This document shows, piece after piece, positions 1 to 12,612 of a DNA stretch of 64,000 nt; positions within the stretch are counted from its first letter, which is position 1, and the number at the start of each line of letters is the position of its first letter. The notes beneath the pieces were generated by a model. It was not told where the DNA came from. It saw nothing but the letters and a program-made list of their open reading frames with translations, and did not search any database. Made by a program: the position numbers and the translations under genes. Source of the DNA: Todiramphus chloris collaris (taxonomy: Eukaryota; Chordata; Aves; Coraciiformes; Alcedinidae); assembly GCA_025345505.1 (NCBI GenBank), contig JANVCC010000152.1, positions 2,551,318 to 2,615,317 of the forward strand. The letters are read 5' to 3'.

Positions 1-1368
1 GGTCTGCCACCATAGAAACATTAGTGGACTGATCCAGGAGACAGTAAGAAGAAATTGGCAGTGAGATCAGAGTATAAACAGATCAATATTCCAGAAATCA
101 CTGTCCTTTTGTGACTGTGTTTCTACATAAGGCATAGACAAGGGTATTGCTTTTTGGGCATTTGTGAAATAGGGATGTAAAGAGAACATCCCCAAAATTT
201 ATTATGGATCTTACAAGAAGCTGGCTGAATCCACACATACCTGAACATCAATATATATCATTTCATAGATTATACATAGATTGGGATCATGCTGAACATC
301 AGAGTGACATTGTGTATAAGGCATATTATTTGCAGAAGTTTATTCTTGCTTGCAGTTCAGAGACAGCAGCCACCAGGAACAAGTACATCATCAATACAGG
401 GTAAGCCTGTTTTGGTGCCTTATGGGCAAGACACAATCCAGGGAACCCTCCCAGCCTCCTCCACTGCACAGCACAGGGCTGTGCTCAGGCTGAGAGCTTC
501 CTCTTACACAACTATAGCCATTTAAAATGCAAATGTCATTAATTTTAGTTAATGATACACCATACTTCACTTTGAATGTTTACCATTTGAGTTCAACGTA
601 CTTAGTATTTTATGCCCCTGCTCTGAGCACTCAGCAAATGCAAGCACTGAAACATGTGAAGGGGCACAAAGGTTATGCAGTCTTGCTTAATGTGTGCTAC
701 TGAATAAATGTGACATAATTACTACTACAAAGAGAATTAACTACTGTGGGGGAAAAAAAAAAAAGAAGCCAGTTCTCTTTCACACAGTGTGCATAAGGTT
801 TTTACTGTATTATGCAATGGGTGAGGATTCAAAACAGCTACAGCTCTACAGCCATTAGTAAGAGAATATACAAGCTATGCTTCATCTTAATCTGCTGCAG
901 AGAAAATGACTGACATGAGGAAAACAACAACAACAACATAATAATGGGATTTAACGAGTTATGTTTCATGAAAGATGGATTCTGCTTCAAATCTGGATCT
1001 GTGTTGTAAAAAACAACCAAATAAAATAAAGTACAATTGCAGAGCATCACTTCCAAATGAAGATTTCATATAGTTCTCTGCCTACTAACCTATTAATTAT
1101 GTGCAGAAGCAAGGCAGTCAGAAGGCACAAACAGCAGCCTGTGGGGTTTTTAAACATGATCCCATGGTGTCAGGGCTCTTTGGAAAATGTAACACATTGT
1201 GCTCAGCAACACATCTAATCATGCTACTAATTACAATACTAGATTTTCATAACTCTGCTCATTCTGGAAGGTGTAATTGCTGCCTCTCATTCTGGACTGG
1301 GACTAGTCAAGTTTTTAAATTAAGTCTAAAGCTCTGGGTGGGTTGCAGACCATAAAACACAAGGGAAA
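1..1368. other. Intronic DNA, nothing recognised
   Basis: Ordinary A+T-rich intron sequence with a small A run at about 753-764 and an ACAACAACAACA run near 925-940. No exon, RNA gene or clear mobile element was seen. Confidence 0.6.
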
Positions 1369-1538
1369 CCACAGAATGTTAAGGGTTGGAAGGGACCTCA
1401 AAAGATTATCTAGTCCAACCCCCCTGCCAGAGCAGGACCACCTAGAGCAGGTCACACAGGAACACATCCAGGTGGGTTTTAAATGTCTCCAGAGAGGGGG
1501 ACTCCACAGCACTTCTGGGCAGCATGCTGGAACACTGA
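1369..1538 (-). mobile_element. CR1 LINE 3'-end fragment
   Basis: Reverse-complement copy of the CR1 3' end. It begins with CACAGAATG followed by GGTTGGAAGGGACCT and TAGTCCAACCCCCCTGCC, then the upstream CR1 segment with GGACTCCACAGC and TCTGGGCAGC. Severely 5'-truncated, about 170 bp. It lies in sense orientation relative to FAT3. Confidence 0.9.
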
Positions 1539-1981
1539 CTCTGCTTTTAGGATCTTAATGTCATTGCCTTGCTTATTTTCATCCCAAAATGTAGTAAGAG
1601 CTAGATAAAACAGAAGAGATCAGTTCTGATAATTTAAGTCAATAACAGGATGGCAACTCTTGAGTTTTAATAAAGGTAAAATATTTAAATTACATTTATC
1701 TTCAGTTATTAACTATACTAATCAGTGTTCTCTTACGTCTGCACTTTCTATAGAATACTCTGTATTAGTAATGGAATAGAAGATTGCGTTTTTAATATAA
1801 AGTACTGACAATATTGAGGGTGTTTTTGCACACATTCAGAATTATATATCCATATGCTCACAACACAAATTACAGAACTATACCAGGCAAAAATCTGCCA
1901 AAGCATAGGTTAGTTTCATTTTCTCTCAAGCACTTTCCAGTTTTTCTTCTTACCTTCCAAATAAATGAGTACAGCTTGTAT

Positions 1982-2001
1982 CCATATATATATATATATG
2001 G
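1982..2001. repeat. Perfect 20-bp AT palindrome
   Basis: CC, then eight AT units, then GG: a perfect inverted repeat that is also a short (AT)n microsatellite. It lies about 40 bp before the CR1 copy at 2.0 kb. Confidence 0.95.
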
Positions 2002-2037
2002 CCATTAGAACTAGATAAGTGATCATGTCTCCATACA

Positions 2038-2578
2038 CAGCACTTGTGAGGCTGTACTGGTCTTGTGTCTGTCTTGTGTTTTGAGTGCCTCAGTACAACA
2101 AGGACATTGAGGCATTGGCGTATGTCCACAGAAGAGCAATGAAGCTTGTCAAAGGTTTAGGACACAAGTCTTATGAGGAGCAGCTGAGGGAAATGGGGTT
2201 GCTTAGCCTGGAGAAAAGGATTCTCAGAGGAGACCCCGCTTTCTACAACTGCCTGAAAGGAGGTTGTAGTGAGGTGGGTATCGGTCTGTTCTCCCAAGTA
2301 ACAAGGAATAGGACAAGAGGAAATGGCCTCAAGTTGCACCAGGGTAGGTTTAGATTGCACAGTAGGAAAAATTTCTTCACTGAGACAGTTATCAAGCCCT
2401 GGAACAGACTGCCTAGCGAAGTGGTGAAGTCACCATCCCTGGAGATATTTGAAAGATGTGTAGGCGTGGTGCTGAGGGGCATGGTTTAGTAGTGGACTTG
2501 GCAGTGCTGGGTCAGTGGTTGGATTTGATAATCTTAAGACATCTTTTTAAACTTAAACAATTCTATTATTCTGTATCA
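2038..2578 (+). mobile_element. CR1 LINE 3' portion with decayed reverse-transcriptase C-terminus
   Basis: About 540 bp of CR1 in plus orientation, opposite to FAT3. A 134-codon open frame (2085-2489) still reads the C-terminal end of the CR1 polyprotein, including [41 protein letters not shown] and NFFTETV. The copy ends with the 3' UTR (TTGGATTTGATAATCTTAAG) and a decayed ATTCTATTATTCTGTA terminal repeat near 2575. This is a dead 5'-truncated insertion, with no endonuclease or catalytic RT core. Confidence 0.93.
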
Positions 2579-2579
2579 C

Positions 2580-2632
2580 AGCTTCTTTTTTCTTTTTTCC
2601 TTTTTTTTTTTCTTTTTTTTTTTTGTTTTAAT
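2580..2632 (+). repeat. T-rich pyrimidine tract after the CR1 copy
   Basis: Runs of T interrupted by single C, up to 14 T in a row, starting directly after the CR1 end at about 2578. Low-complexity sequence with no coding content. Confidence 0.9.
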
Positions 2633-5600
2633 TCAGTCATTAATAATGCCAAGAAACAATGCTACGATGATTTTTAAGCCATATGATCCTAAATAAATTA
2701 ACTGAGTTACACTGATTTTCAGTCATTGCAAAATTCAGTTTTCAGGCACTGTACTATATTCAACCTGTATTTATTGTACACTCTCCTTTTGCACTAATGA
2801 AATCAAATTTCTATCCTCATAATTAAACTAAACTAAACTAAACACAACTAAAGAGATTTAAAACTCTTAGATTAGAATGTACAAATACGTACCCACAGAA
2901 GGGAGTATTTTGTTCTCCTTACTGATTCTTAAAACACTGAGAACTGAATTTGTTTCTTTTGCTGGTTCTGGTTTCTTCACATGTGTTCAGCTTTGCCAAC
3001 AAGCTAAGACAGCACTGAATAAAGTGATGGTAAGAAACATTACTCCAGTAAGACAGATTATTCCACAGACCTTTCCCTGAGTGGGAAATTGTGTATTCAA
3101 ACCCAAAGGGCCTTGGAATAAATCCACTCCTGGTATGAAATCAAAGTAAAAAGTGAGACCCTGAGGTCCTGTCTTCCAGTAGATGAGTAAGACTTAATCC
3201 AAAGAACTAACTTCCTTCTGCCTATGCCAACTTTTAAAAGACACTGTAAAAACAAGAGTGACAGCTTTCCATGTTCATTCTGTGGGCCTGACTGGTGCTT
3301 TTCCCTTTCTTGTACCTAATGGGTGAGATACCAGGCTTGAGGTACAGAGGAACTTAACTCTTCAAGGTACTGTTTTAGTATCAATGGATGCCCCAGTTGC
3401 AGCTCTGTTGCAGGTTGGATGTGGCATTACAGACAGCAGTGGCTGCCTCTGAGAACAACAAAACGGAATTTCCAGAAAAAACAAATAAAGGAAAATTAAA
3501 TGCTGGTGAAAAAGAATTTGAAGATCCTATTGGATTTCTTTCTCTAAATGCTGAAGGAGTAAACGTAGCCTGCAATCCTACACAGAACTACAAAAACACC
3601 ACTGCATTGCAGAAATCCTTTATGGGGACTAAAATATTGGGCAGCAAACTCTTCTCAACTTTTGGTTTCTAATAAGACTTCGAGAAAGACCTTTTAGGAA
3701 GCCTTCCACAAAACAACATACTCTTACGAACTGGGTTTATGCAATTAATTTGTAGAACTCCAGTAGGTTTGGGGACACTGATATCCTTTTGAAAAGCTAC
3801 ACTGATTTGTTTTATCAGCCTGAAATTCCTGGAAGCCTCTTCTGAGATATTTCTGAGGAGTGCTGCTGACCACTCTACATAATGCGGAACTGAATTCCAG
3901 GTTGGGAGGAGCAGTCTTATTAAATAAATAAACAAATAAAGTTTGTGATACCGAGGCTTGTAGAAAAGGTACCATGTAGCACAGTGGGAAAAGCTATGAG
4001 ACTACCTTTGAGAGCAAATGCATTAGTAAAGTTTGATCCAAAATAGTCCAGCATGGAAAAAGATGCTGCAGGTGAAAAGACCTTCCTTAAACCAAAACCC
4101 AAAGGAAAACTAAAATAATTTAACTATCTTGTTAAAATACAGTCTGAGAGATGTCACTATCTTGTGCAGATACCTTTATTTGAAGAAAGAATAAAGATGT
4201 TTAATCTACATGTGGAACACATAGGGAACAACTAAAGTGACTTAACATGCAAAATACAGTGTCTATCCTGTCTAGTACCAAAGAAGTGACTAGAATCCCT
4301 AATGAAGCTCAGCACACCTCTCTTTCATATGCTCAAAATGCCCTACTTTCCTCACAGTGCCACCTGCACTAGAAACGTCACTGTGCAACCCAGCTTCTCG
4401 CACCAAGCGTGCTGCACTCCTTTCCAAAAAAAAAATTATCTACAGCAACAGACTCTGCTTTATTCACCCGACTGTTTTTATTGGATCCTTCTCTCCTTTA
4501 TCCTCATGCAAACTTGAGTTAAGAATAAAACACATTTGTACTCCATACAAATGTACATTTCACACCAGGAGTTTTGGTACTTTCTATGTGCTGGCACCTG
4601 GGGAGTATTTTTTGAAAGCCTCAGGCAAACTATCTCTTAGATTTAGACATTCCTTTTATACTGAAGAGCTCGTTCCTCTCCTTGAACAGTTCAACAGCTG
4701 CAGTATAAGGTGTTTCTTTCTATTGCTGCCTCATAGCAGTTAATAAAAATTAAAAGAGAGAAGCTAAATAAAAATAAGAAGAGGGATTAAAATAGCAACA
4801 AATAAAAAAAAAGTATGCATACACCCTTTTCATGTATATGGCAGAGGATTCAGAATATAGTGTCTTTTTCCATATATAAAAATAATTCAACACTATTCTG
4901 AGGTCTTGCTGGACAATGAATTTTACAAAGCCGCTTCTTAGAAAATACAACTGCAAGTGCTGCAACTTGTTCCCTAGTGATATTTCAGCACCAGACTACC
5001 AGGTTAACTTTACTGTAAAATAATTCTTACAATTCTTTCCTTTCATCTTAGGATGCAAAAATCTAGTTTGTGTGGTTTGGTTTTGGTTTGTTGGGGTTTT
5101 CTTTGTGTGTTTCTGTTGTTGTTGTTTGGGTTTTTTTTTCTACTAAGTAAATTAAATAGTTTTATACATGACAAACCTTCCATGCACTCTATAGTTTCTT
5201 GCAGTGAAACTCATCCATACCTGTATCCACAGTCCTAGTGGATTTCAAAACTGAAATGCCACAGATTTAGCTGTCTCTGTAAAAGCAATGACCTATGGGA
5301 ATTTTGCTCACAAAACCCAGATGGCCACTGAGCTAGAGTGTACAGTAAGAAAAAAAAAAGGCATAAAGTACGTCAAGTATTTTCTGACTTCACTGACTTT
5401 TCACAAAATCAATGCCTTTTAACAATGAAATGCCTCATTTTCTCTCACTCAGATTTTGTTACAGAACACTAAACAAACAAACATGTCTGTTATGGAACAC
5501 TAAAGTATACGTTGTGTGTATAGTAAAGACCATCCAGAAAGAAATTATTCGTAATTACAATGTCCTAGAGATCAAGTTCTCCTCTTACGAAGAATAAATG

Positions 5601-8600
5601 AGAGGAAATGCTTTTAACGCCCCCTCCATTTTCTCTGTTGCAACCAAGAACACAGACTACCTACCTTTTACATCTGCTAGTACAACTGTGAGCATCTTCA
5701 TTTCCAGATGTCCTAGCAGAGAAAAAACTCAAACACATACTTAACCTGAAGCAAAAAGACACTGGCGTGCTCTTTGTGGCACGCAGATGCGTGATACGGC
5801 ACCACAATGAGAGACTGGAAAGCAGCCACCACCTCCACTAACCCTCCTTCACCTTCTCCCTGAGACATTAATCAGGCTCTGCTCCTCTGCAAGGACTTTA
5901 GGATGTTTTGGTCAATGTCAACACTGGGAAAATGAGAAGTTTGCCCTTTTGTCAAACTTGCCTTCAGAGACATCTTCACCAATTATGTCCAGGGGCTGTT
6001 CAGAAGAAAGCTTGAACTGTACGTGATTTGTATGAAGGTACTTGACAGCATAAAAAATGACCGATGCTTCACAGAGTTCCCTCTCCTGTGTTTTACTATC
6101 TCTTTGTATCCTGTTCAAAAGTACTACGCAAAGCTGTATTGTTCATCATTAATTCACCTCCTAACAGGTTACTGCAGAGCCGAGAAAAGCTACCCAGGGT
6201 GCTCTGAAGCTGCGCTCTTGGTTCTTTATAAGCCCAAAAGTAATTTTGTTCAACAAGTACAACGCTGGGACTCTGGTCCTAGACAGCCATATTAGGTTTT
6301 AATAGTCTGAGAGGTATTTCTGGCATGGCAAGGCAGAGCAGGTGAAAACTGCAAAGGACACTACTTCACTGTTACCAGTACTGCCAACCTGGAGAATTCA
6401 GAAACCATGAGGTTGCAACAAAACACATGGGGTGCGCAGATAAGCTGTCTTCTCTTCAATGATTTTTGAATACAGCCTCCAGACTAAATGACATAAGGAA
6501 GTTCAGCAGATACTCCCCATCCCTTTTCCTCAGGCTTTTCTCCATCACCAACTTTCCTCTGCACTGCAGTGGGGGTGAAGTGGGCCTGGGGTGAATCCAC
6601 TTCCCTTGCACTGTGTCCACTGCAAATTCATAGCGCTGGGACACTCCTAAGTGAACGCTACCATGCTTCTTTATGTATGGTTCAGAAGATTAAAAAGCTT
6701 CCCCTCCTCTCCCATCACACAATTTCCCCACCTCCAAGCCTCCTCACTCATCACCCATCCCCTGGCCTTATTCTCCCCACACCTACGCACACATCCAAAG
6801 CTGAGGAACTTGCTGTGTGGTACTTCTGAAAATGTTAAGCTCTGCTTCCAGGAACCTGAACAACAGTAGTTTGTTCAGTGTTTGGATTTCAGCCCATACC
6901 TTATGCCTACACCTACACAGCCATATTTAGTCAGGCTCTGCAATGCTCCCCACATTGGTTCTTAAGTGCTGACCAGCTGGATGAGCTTTAGCAGTCTACA
7001 ATTTAAAACTTTGATACACACTTCTTATGAGAATGGCAGTAGCTATGTTAATGGGCTCATGTGGCTCTAGCCCATAAGTTAAGACAGTAAATATAATAAG
7101 AAGTGTTTGTTTTGTTGATAGAAAACCATTGTGAGATGTCTGGCAAATCTGAGGCTAAGACACAAGCCAAGTGCCAAGCAAGACTGTCCTGAGGTTGTAT
7201 ACGTGGTACCTCCTTGAGCTGGCACAGAGATTCTCCCTTGCTAGACAAATCCTACTAGGGAGAGGTCGGGGAATGCAGCTGAGCATCACTTAGCGCAAAA
7301 GCCAACAGGTTTTACAGTTTCTTATCCAAACCTCTGGCTGCTGCTTATGCAGAGGGTCTCCACTGCCTCACTTCATTCTCCTCTTGGCTGCTGCATGTGG
7401 CCACCTGAAGCCAGCTCTGCTGCCTGCCCCTGCTACACTTCCACTGGGAAACACCCCAAAACTGCAGAAGGCTGAAGACAACATGATCTATGAGAGCCTT
7501 TGTAGCACAGACTCCTGGAGAAACCCACGCAGCCTATTTATACACCGACAGCTGCAGCAGAGGCAGAACAGACTGAACACTTGCAGACTCAGGAAAATAG
7601 CACAGCCTCATTTTAGGAGATCATTGTAATAAACAAAATGTATAGCTCTTTTTGTTCACCTTTAAAGGAAAAGCTTAAACTGATCAATCTGCTCTTTGCG
7701 ATGGCTACAATGTGTTCCTCCTTAATGACTTCTGAATAGCGAGCATTTGCTTGAGCCCAGAGCAACTGTGGAGAAAAAAATATTGAGACCCCGATTTAAA
7801 AAATGACTGGCAATTTTATCTGCTTCAATACCCTTGTGGTGTATGTTTGCAGTCGATTAGTCACTGCAGATTACTTTTCAGCCCACGTGGCAATAGTTGT
7901 GGGGTTTTTTTTTTTAACTGAGAACAAGGAAAACCAGGCCAGAATTGTGAAATTCAAGTCTAATTCTTTGATGCCCTGACAAATATGAACCGATACGTTT
8001 ACCTGTAAATAATACAGCTACACATAACAAGGGTATTATGATAAAACTAAGATTTGGTGATTAAAATGGTAGTTTCTAAATTACATTAGAATTTTTTTAA
8101 AACAAAGAAAAGGAAAACTAATAAAAATCCCACCAACGCCAGGCATCATATTCCTCTCAGCTTTGAAATCTAATCATAAAGTAGCATCAGAAGAATATTC
8201 TTTCTCTGGACACTGTCTTCTGAAAGACATTTTAAGTAGTAATCAGATTTACTATGTATATTAAACCTTGATAAGTCTCACTCAACATCTTTTTTTTGTG
8301 TGTCACCTCCTTAGAAAGATGCATGCTCCATTTTACATTTTCTTTAATGCACCAGATCACAGAAGGCTGAAAAGGTTAAAGATGTTTAATTGCTACTAGA
8401 TGATAATCAGTCAGAAATGATAGTCTAGCATGTAGCTGGCTGGCAAAGTTGTATTTTCAGGCACTTTCCTCCTAATTCTTCCTTTCCCTTTGGAATTTAT
8501 CACTAAGCTGCATTTATGTGTCTTCCATGACACGGACAGTCAGGAATCAATCTGAAAAGCCAAATCTGAAAGCTTCTTGTAATTTCTCATTTTCTGTGAC

Positions 8601-10439
8601 CAAGTAAGGGGAAAAAAAACCTACAGACTTGTTTGGTGGAAAAGACCAGCTTTGTTATTTTCATCATTTATACTACGACAGGTCTCAGAGGCCCCAAATG
8701 TGGACCAAGACAAATTGTTCCAGACCCAGAGCAAGCAAAAGATGAAAACAAGCTGGATGCCAAAACATGTAATATAATTTCACACCTCTCTTTCCTCTCT
8801 TTCCTGAAAGCATTACTAAACTGGGGCTAGAAAGGAAAAGGAAAGGAGAGTAAAGGGACTTTTCATGCTACTTGTCCTGTGATGCTCAGTAGTAGCGGGA
8901 GACAGGGGATGGGAGGAAGACAAAAGACCCAAAGTCCTAGCAATTCCCACCTTAAAGCCTACACTTCCTTTTTTTTGTCTTCTCCTGGTCTGAAGCCACA
9001 TATCCTACTATGCTGGTGGTGAGGTTCCAAAAGCTATGTTAAGGCACCTAAGCTCTTTCTTTAGGACCTTCATAGAGCCATTCACACCTTCCAACTAAAA
9101 TCTGAATGAGAATAACTGCCCTCTGAAGGGGTTCCTCTCTGTGTCTTCATTACAGACTGATGAGGAAGTTTGGGGTTTTTTTTTGACATATGGTTTAAAT
9201 AAACTCTAATGTAACTTGAGTATTGAACAGTATGCCGATAATATTTCTTATAAAGAAGAAGTTTGTGTCTTCATGGACACGTTAACTGGATTGGTTAATG
9301 CATTTTTGAAAGGTATTTAGATGCTGTAGCATTCGAAGTTCAAGTAAAAATCTGATTACAGCAAAACTAAATGCAATTCAATAGACACTGTGGTACAGGC
9401 ACTATAATATCTCAGGCACCAATTTAAGTGGCAAATAGTATTTTCCAATAACTTTATATCTGACTACAGTCTTGAAAGCTGAAAAGTATATAAAAGGTCA
9501 TAGGACTGTATGGGAAAAGGTCATTCAACTTGCAGGACATTTTGAAATTTGCTCTTCTCCAGGTACTGAGTGATATTGCAACATCTGCAAATCTGTGAAT
9601 GGGTATGAGTTTGGGTCCTTGGGTGTGCTGGAAGGGGTATGGACACTGAGAGCCCTGGTTGCTGGCAGGGCCCTCAGACCTCACTTCCCTAGGGAGAGAA
9701 GGGGATGCCTCAGAGGTGGCAGTGCAGCTGACAGTACCGGGGAATCATTCCTGCAGCTTTGAGCCCTGAGGATGTAATTTAAGCCCCACTCTCCCTCCCC
9801 CAAAAAAGGAGAAACCGCTTTTTCCCTTACTGGTTGTCTCAAACCACAACAGCTCCTTTTGGCCTTGAAACCTATGGCAGCAGGTATTGCTTCCTTCTCA
9901 GAGAGTAAACCAGGCTGTAATAGGTGATCATCACCTAAGAGTAAAGCCACAGTGAAATCTCTGAAAGGAAGCACAAAAACCTGTAAATAACTGCTAACAA
10001 CCACTGAGATAACCCAAATAGCATCACAGCAGCCTCTCGGCATGGAGTGGTACAAAACCAGGCATTGATGGAAACCTGATGGAAACCAGAGAAGGACAGG
10101 TGTGGTCTCCCAGGGCAAATCCCCTTATCTGTCACCAGGAAGCCCTAAATACAAAGATCTTGGTGAAAATGGAAGATATGCGAGAGCAACCAGGGCTGAA
10201 GCTATGTCCTACCATTGAGCTTGAGGCTGGGAGGTCACCACGCTGCATCTTGAGCTCCTCAAAGGCTGCTGAAGATGGAACAGCAGCAGTAAGAAGTGTG
10301 ACTTTGACTCTGCAAGTTGACTTTGGTGATGGAGAGCATTTACACTGAATGTAGATTGCGTTTTTGTGAAACCAAGTGCTGCAGCATATTACATCCTTCT
10401 AAACAATATTATTAAACTACCATAATAATCACCCTGCTC
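2633..10439. other. Intronic DNA, mostly featureless
   Basis: Holds a short AAACTA tandem run at 2825-2843, a TGTTGTTGTTG/T-rich tract near 5114-5142, a local near-duplication (GTTACAGAACACTAAA at 5458 and GTTATGGAACACTAAA at 5489), and a 9.0 kb segment with an old-repeat look (GCACCTAAGCTCTTT at 9044). Open frames are short and unrecognisable. Confidence 0.55.
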
Positions 10440-10556
10440 TTCAATCCAAGGTCTCAAAGCACATTACAGGCAGTAATGAAATAACTCACACAGGACCACT
10501 GTGAGGAAGAAGGGGATCATTACTGCTGCTTCTCACAGTCATAACGCCATGCTTCC
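10440..10556 (+). repeat. MIR-like ancient SINE relic
   Basis: TCAATCCAAGGTCTCAAAGC, ACATTACAGGCAGTAATGAA and CACTGTGAGGAAGAAGGGGA follow the order of a MIR/CORE-SINE body (detail block, then CCTGTGAGGTAGG, then the ATTATCCCCATTTTACAG-type block). Recognised by eye only. Confidence 0.4.
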
Positions 10557-12194
10557 AGACACTGAATTTCATTGTGAGGAGCCAAACACACCAGTGTCAC
10601 CATATGCTTCACTCCACTGAAGTCAGGTACAGGTCCTGTCAAGGATTTATCATTGCTTTTCTGATGCTTGGTATTTTAGCTGAAGTTTCAGGTCTTGAGG
10701 GTCTTGCAATTACAAGAGACTCTCAGCTTTCATTTACAAGAAACAAAATGAAAACAATCCCCAGGAAAAAAGCTCTATTTGTGGATCCGAAGTTGGAAAT
10801 CTGTTCAGCCTACCCTAAAACAGAAGGCAAATGAAAACAACAAAAATGCATTTTCTTTTTTTGTGTTTCAGAAACTCCCATTTTCTTAAGAGGCTGCAAT
10901 ATTTTCTTGGGAGCTGAGTCAGGGTTTCTTTCTGTGTGTGTCCACCAGTCTTGCATCAGTGCTGTGACATCAGCTGGCTAGGATGAAATCCTCACCTCTG
11001 TGAAGGGAAAGTTGTCCCAGGAGACATTTCCAGATTGTGCAAGAGCCTTATGGCACCCCATGCTTCACATTAATAAGGAACTGTTAATACACAGGTGAGT
11101 TAACTGGCAAGTCTACAGAGCAAACATGATGCAACATTTTGTGGTTCACTTGTAGCTGGAGTTCAGAGAAGTCGAGATTAAACTCATGACTCTCCCACTG
11201 CTTTCCCATGTCACCTAAAGCCAATCCCTCCAACAGGATACCCTGTTTTCCAAAACAACAACTCCTGATTTATTACACTGGCTTCTGTGCCACTAGCAAG
11301 GTTTTGTAGGCAGGTAAGGAAGTGAGAATCATCCTGTATATTGGAAAGAGACCATGACAGGATGGGAGAGCATTAAGCAACAGCTCAGACACCAGCACTG
11401 GTGTTTTGGTGGAGACGCATGTGACTTCAGTGCTAAGGTGCCGGATCACATCGGACTGTTCCTCAAGTGTGCTGCACAGCATTGTGACTGCGACCGATAA
11501 ACCCGCACTCAGGATTGCAACGTGTGCAGATCTGAAATCAATGGTACTAAAGGGGAAACAAATGGGACTTCCTAAGAACATCTGCTGTACGTTTCAGAAA
11601 TACCAGAACTTGGGTCTTCATATTTTTTCCTTTAAATTTGTATCTTGTGATGTTAGAAAGATAACAGCTGTCTAGGGTCCCTACTCCCAAAAATCCTGAT
11701 ATGTGTTTAGATGCAACACCAGCTGTCCAGTTTTGACACCAAAGGAAGCATTAAATGGGGTGACTGCCTCAAAGCCAAAAGAATTCCATCTCTAGCTATA
11801 AAAACAAAAGAGTACTTTGTCCTTGTGGAAGGGGGGAATATCCAAGGTGGATGACGAATGGCTAAGCCATATGCATTCACTTTCTGTCTACACAGAATTA
11901 AGCAGCTATAAGCTTAACTGTGGAAGCCAGAGCCACGAGCAATATTTTTTTTTGAATGATAACTTGGCACACCTTCTCCACTGCATCAGCAACTGATGCT
12001 GCTCATGTTGGGAAGGTCCTTCGAGCTTCTTCAGACCCCCATATCTGCACCTGATGCTGGTCTTTCCTGCATGATGAGGATTTGGGGAGGAAGGACTTCG
12101 GAGGTCACTGTTGGACTGTGACCATGAATGGCTTTTAGGAGGCAGAATAACATGTCAATATAGTCAACTGTCATATAAGTCAATGAAAATCTGA

Positions 12195-12420
12195 CACTAA
12201 TTAAATCACTGCTTCCTTTCCCCCCTCTGCATTAAAAAGCTATACTGTGTTTAATTCATTAATAACTGGATTAATGCATGTAAGTACTTGTGCAGGGAGA
12301 AATTACTAGAGAGTAAAGGGCTTTTTATTTCAGCAGAGAAAGCTCCAACAAAAGACAATGGCTGGAAAGAAGAGGCAGACAAATTCAATGAAAAATAAAC
12401 TCGACATTTCAAAGAATGCA
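12195..12420. promoter_or_regulatory. Candidate conserved non-coding element
   Basis: TTAATTCATTAATAACTGGA and TTAATGCATG at 12250-12280, followed by CAGCAGAGAAAGCTCCAACA and ACAATGGCTGGAAAG (SOX-like ACAATGG). No repeat seen. Inference from motif content only. Confidence 0.2.
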
Positions 12421-12547
12421 GGAGATAAGCATTAGGAAAAAAAAAGATCTTGTAGCCTTTAAATCAGTATCTTCCTGGAATACAGGCTTCAGTCAAGCAC
12501 CAATTAGACATCTCAGTGTAGGAGCAATTAGGTGACTTTCTACAATT

Positions 12548-12612
12548 TGAACTATGCAGGAGGTTAGAGTAGGTGATCTAGCAACCCTCTGACCTTAAGA
12601 TTATGAATCTAT
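12548..12612 (+). mobile_element. Short degraded CR1 3' end
   Basis: GGAGGTTAGAGTAGGTGATC followed by CAACCCTCTGACCTTAAGAT and TATGAATCTATTCATTC matches the last 60 or so bases of CR1, including a decayed terminal octamer repeat. Divergent, so an old insertion. Confidence 0.6.

Noticed and set aside
2157-2482. Minus-strand frames over the 2.0 kb CR1 copy
   Set aside because: They are antisense shadows of the CR1 coding region.
9681-10118. 145-codon minus-strand frame
   Set aside because: No recognisable domains and no supported splice sites.
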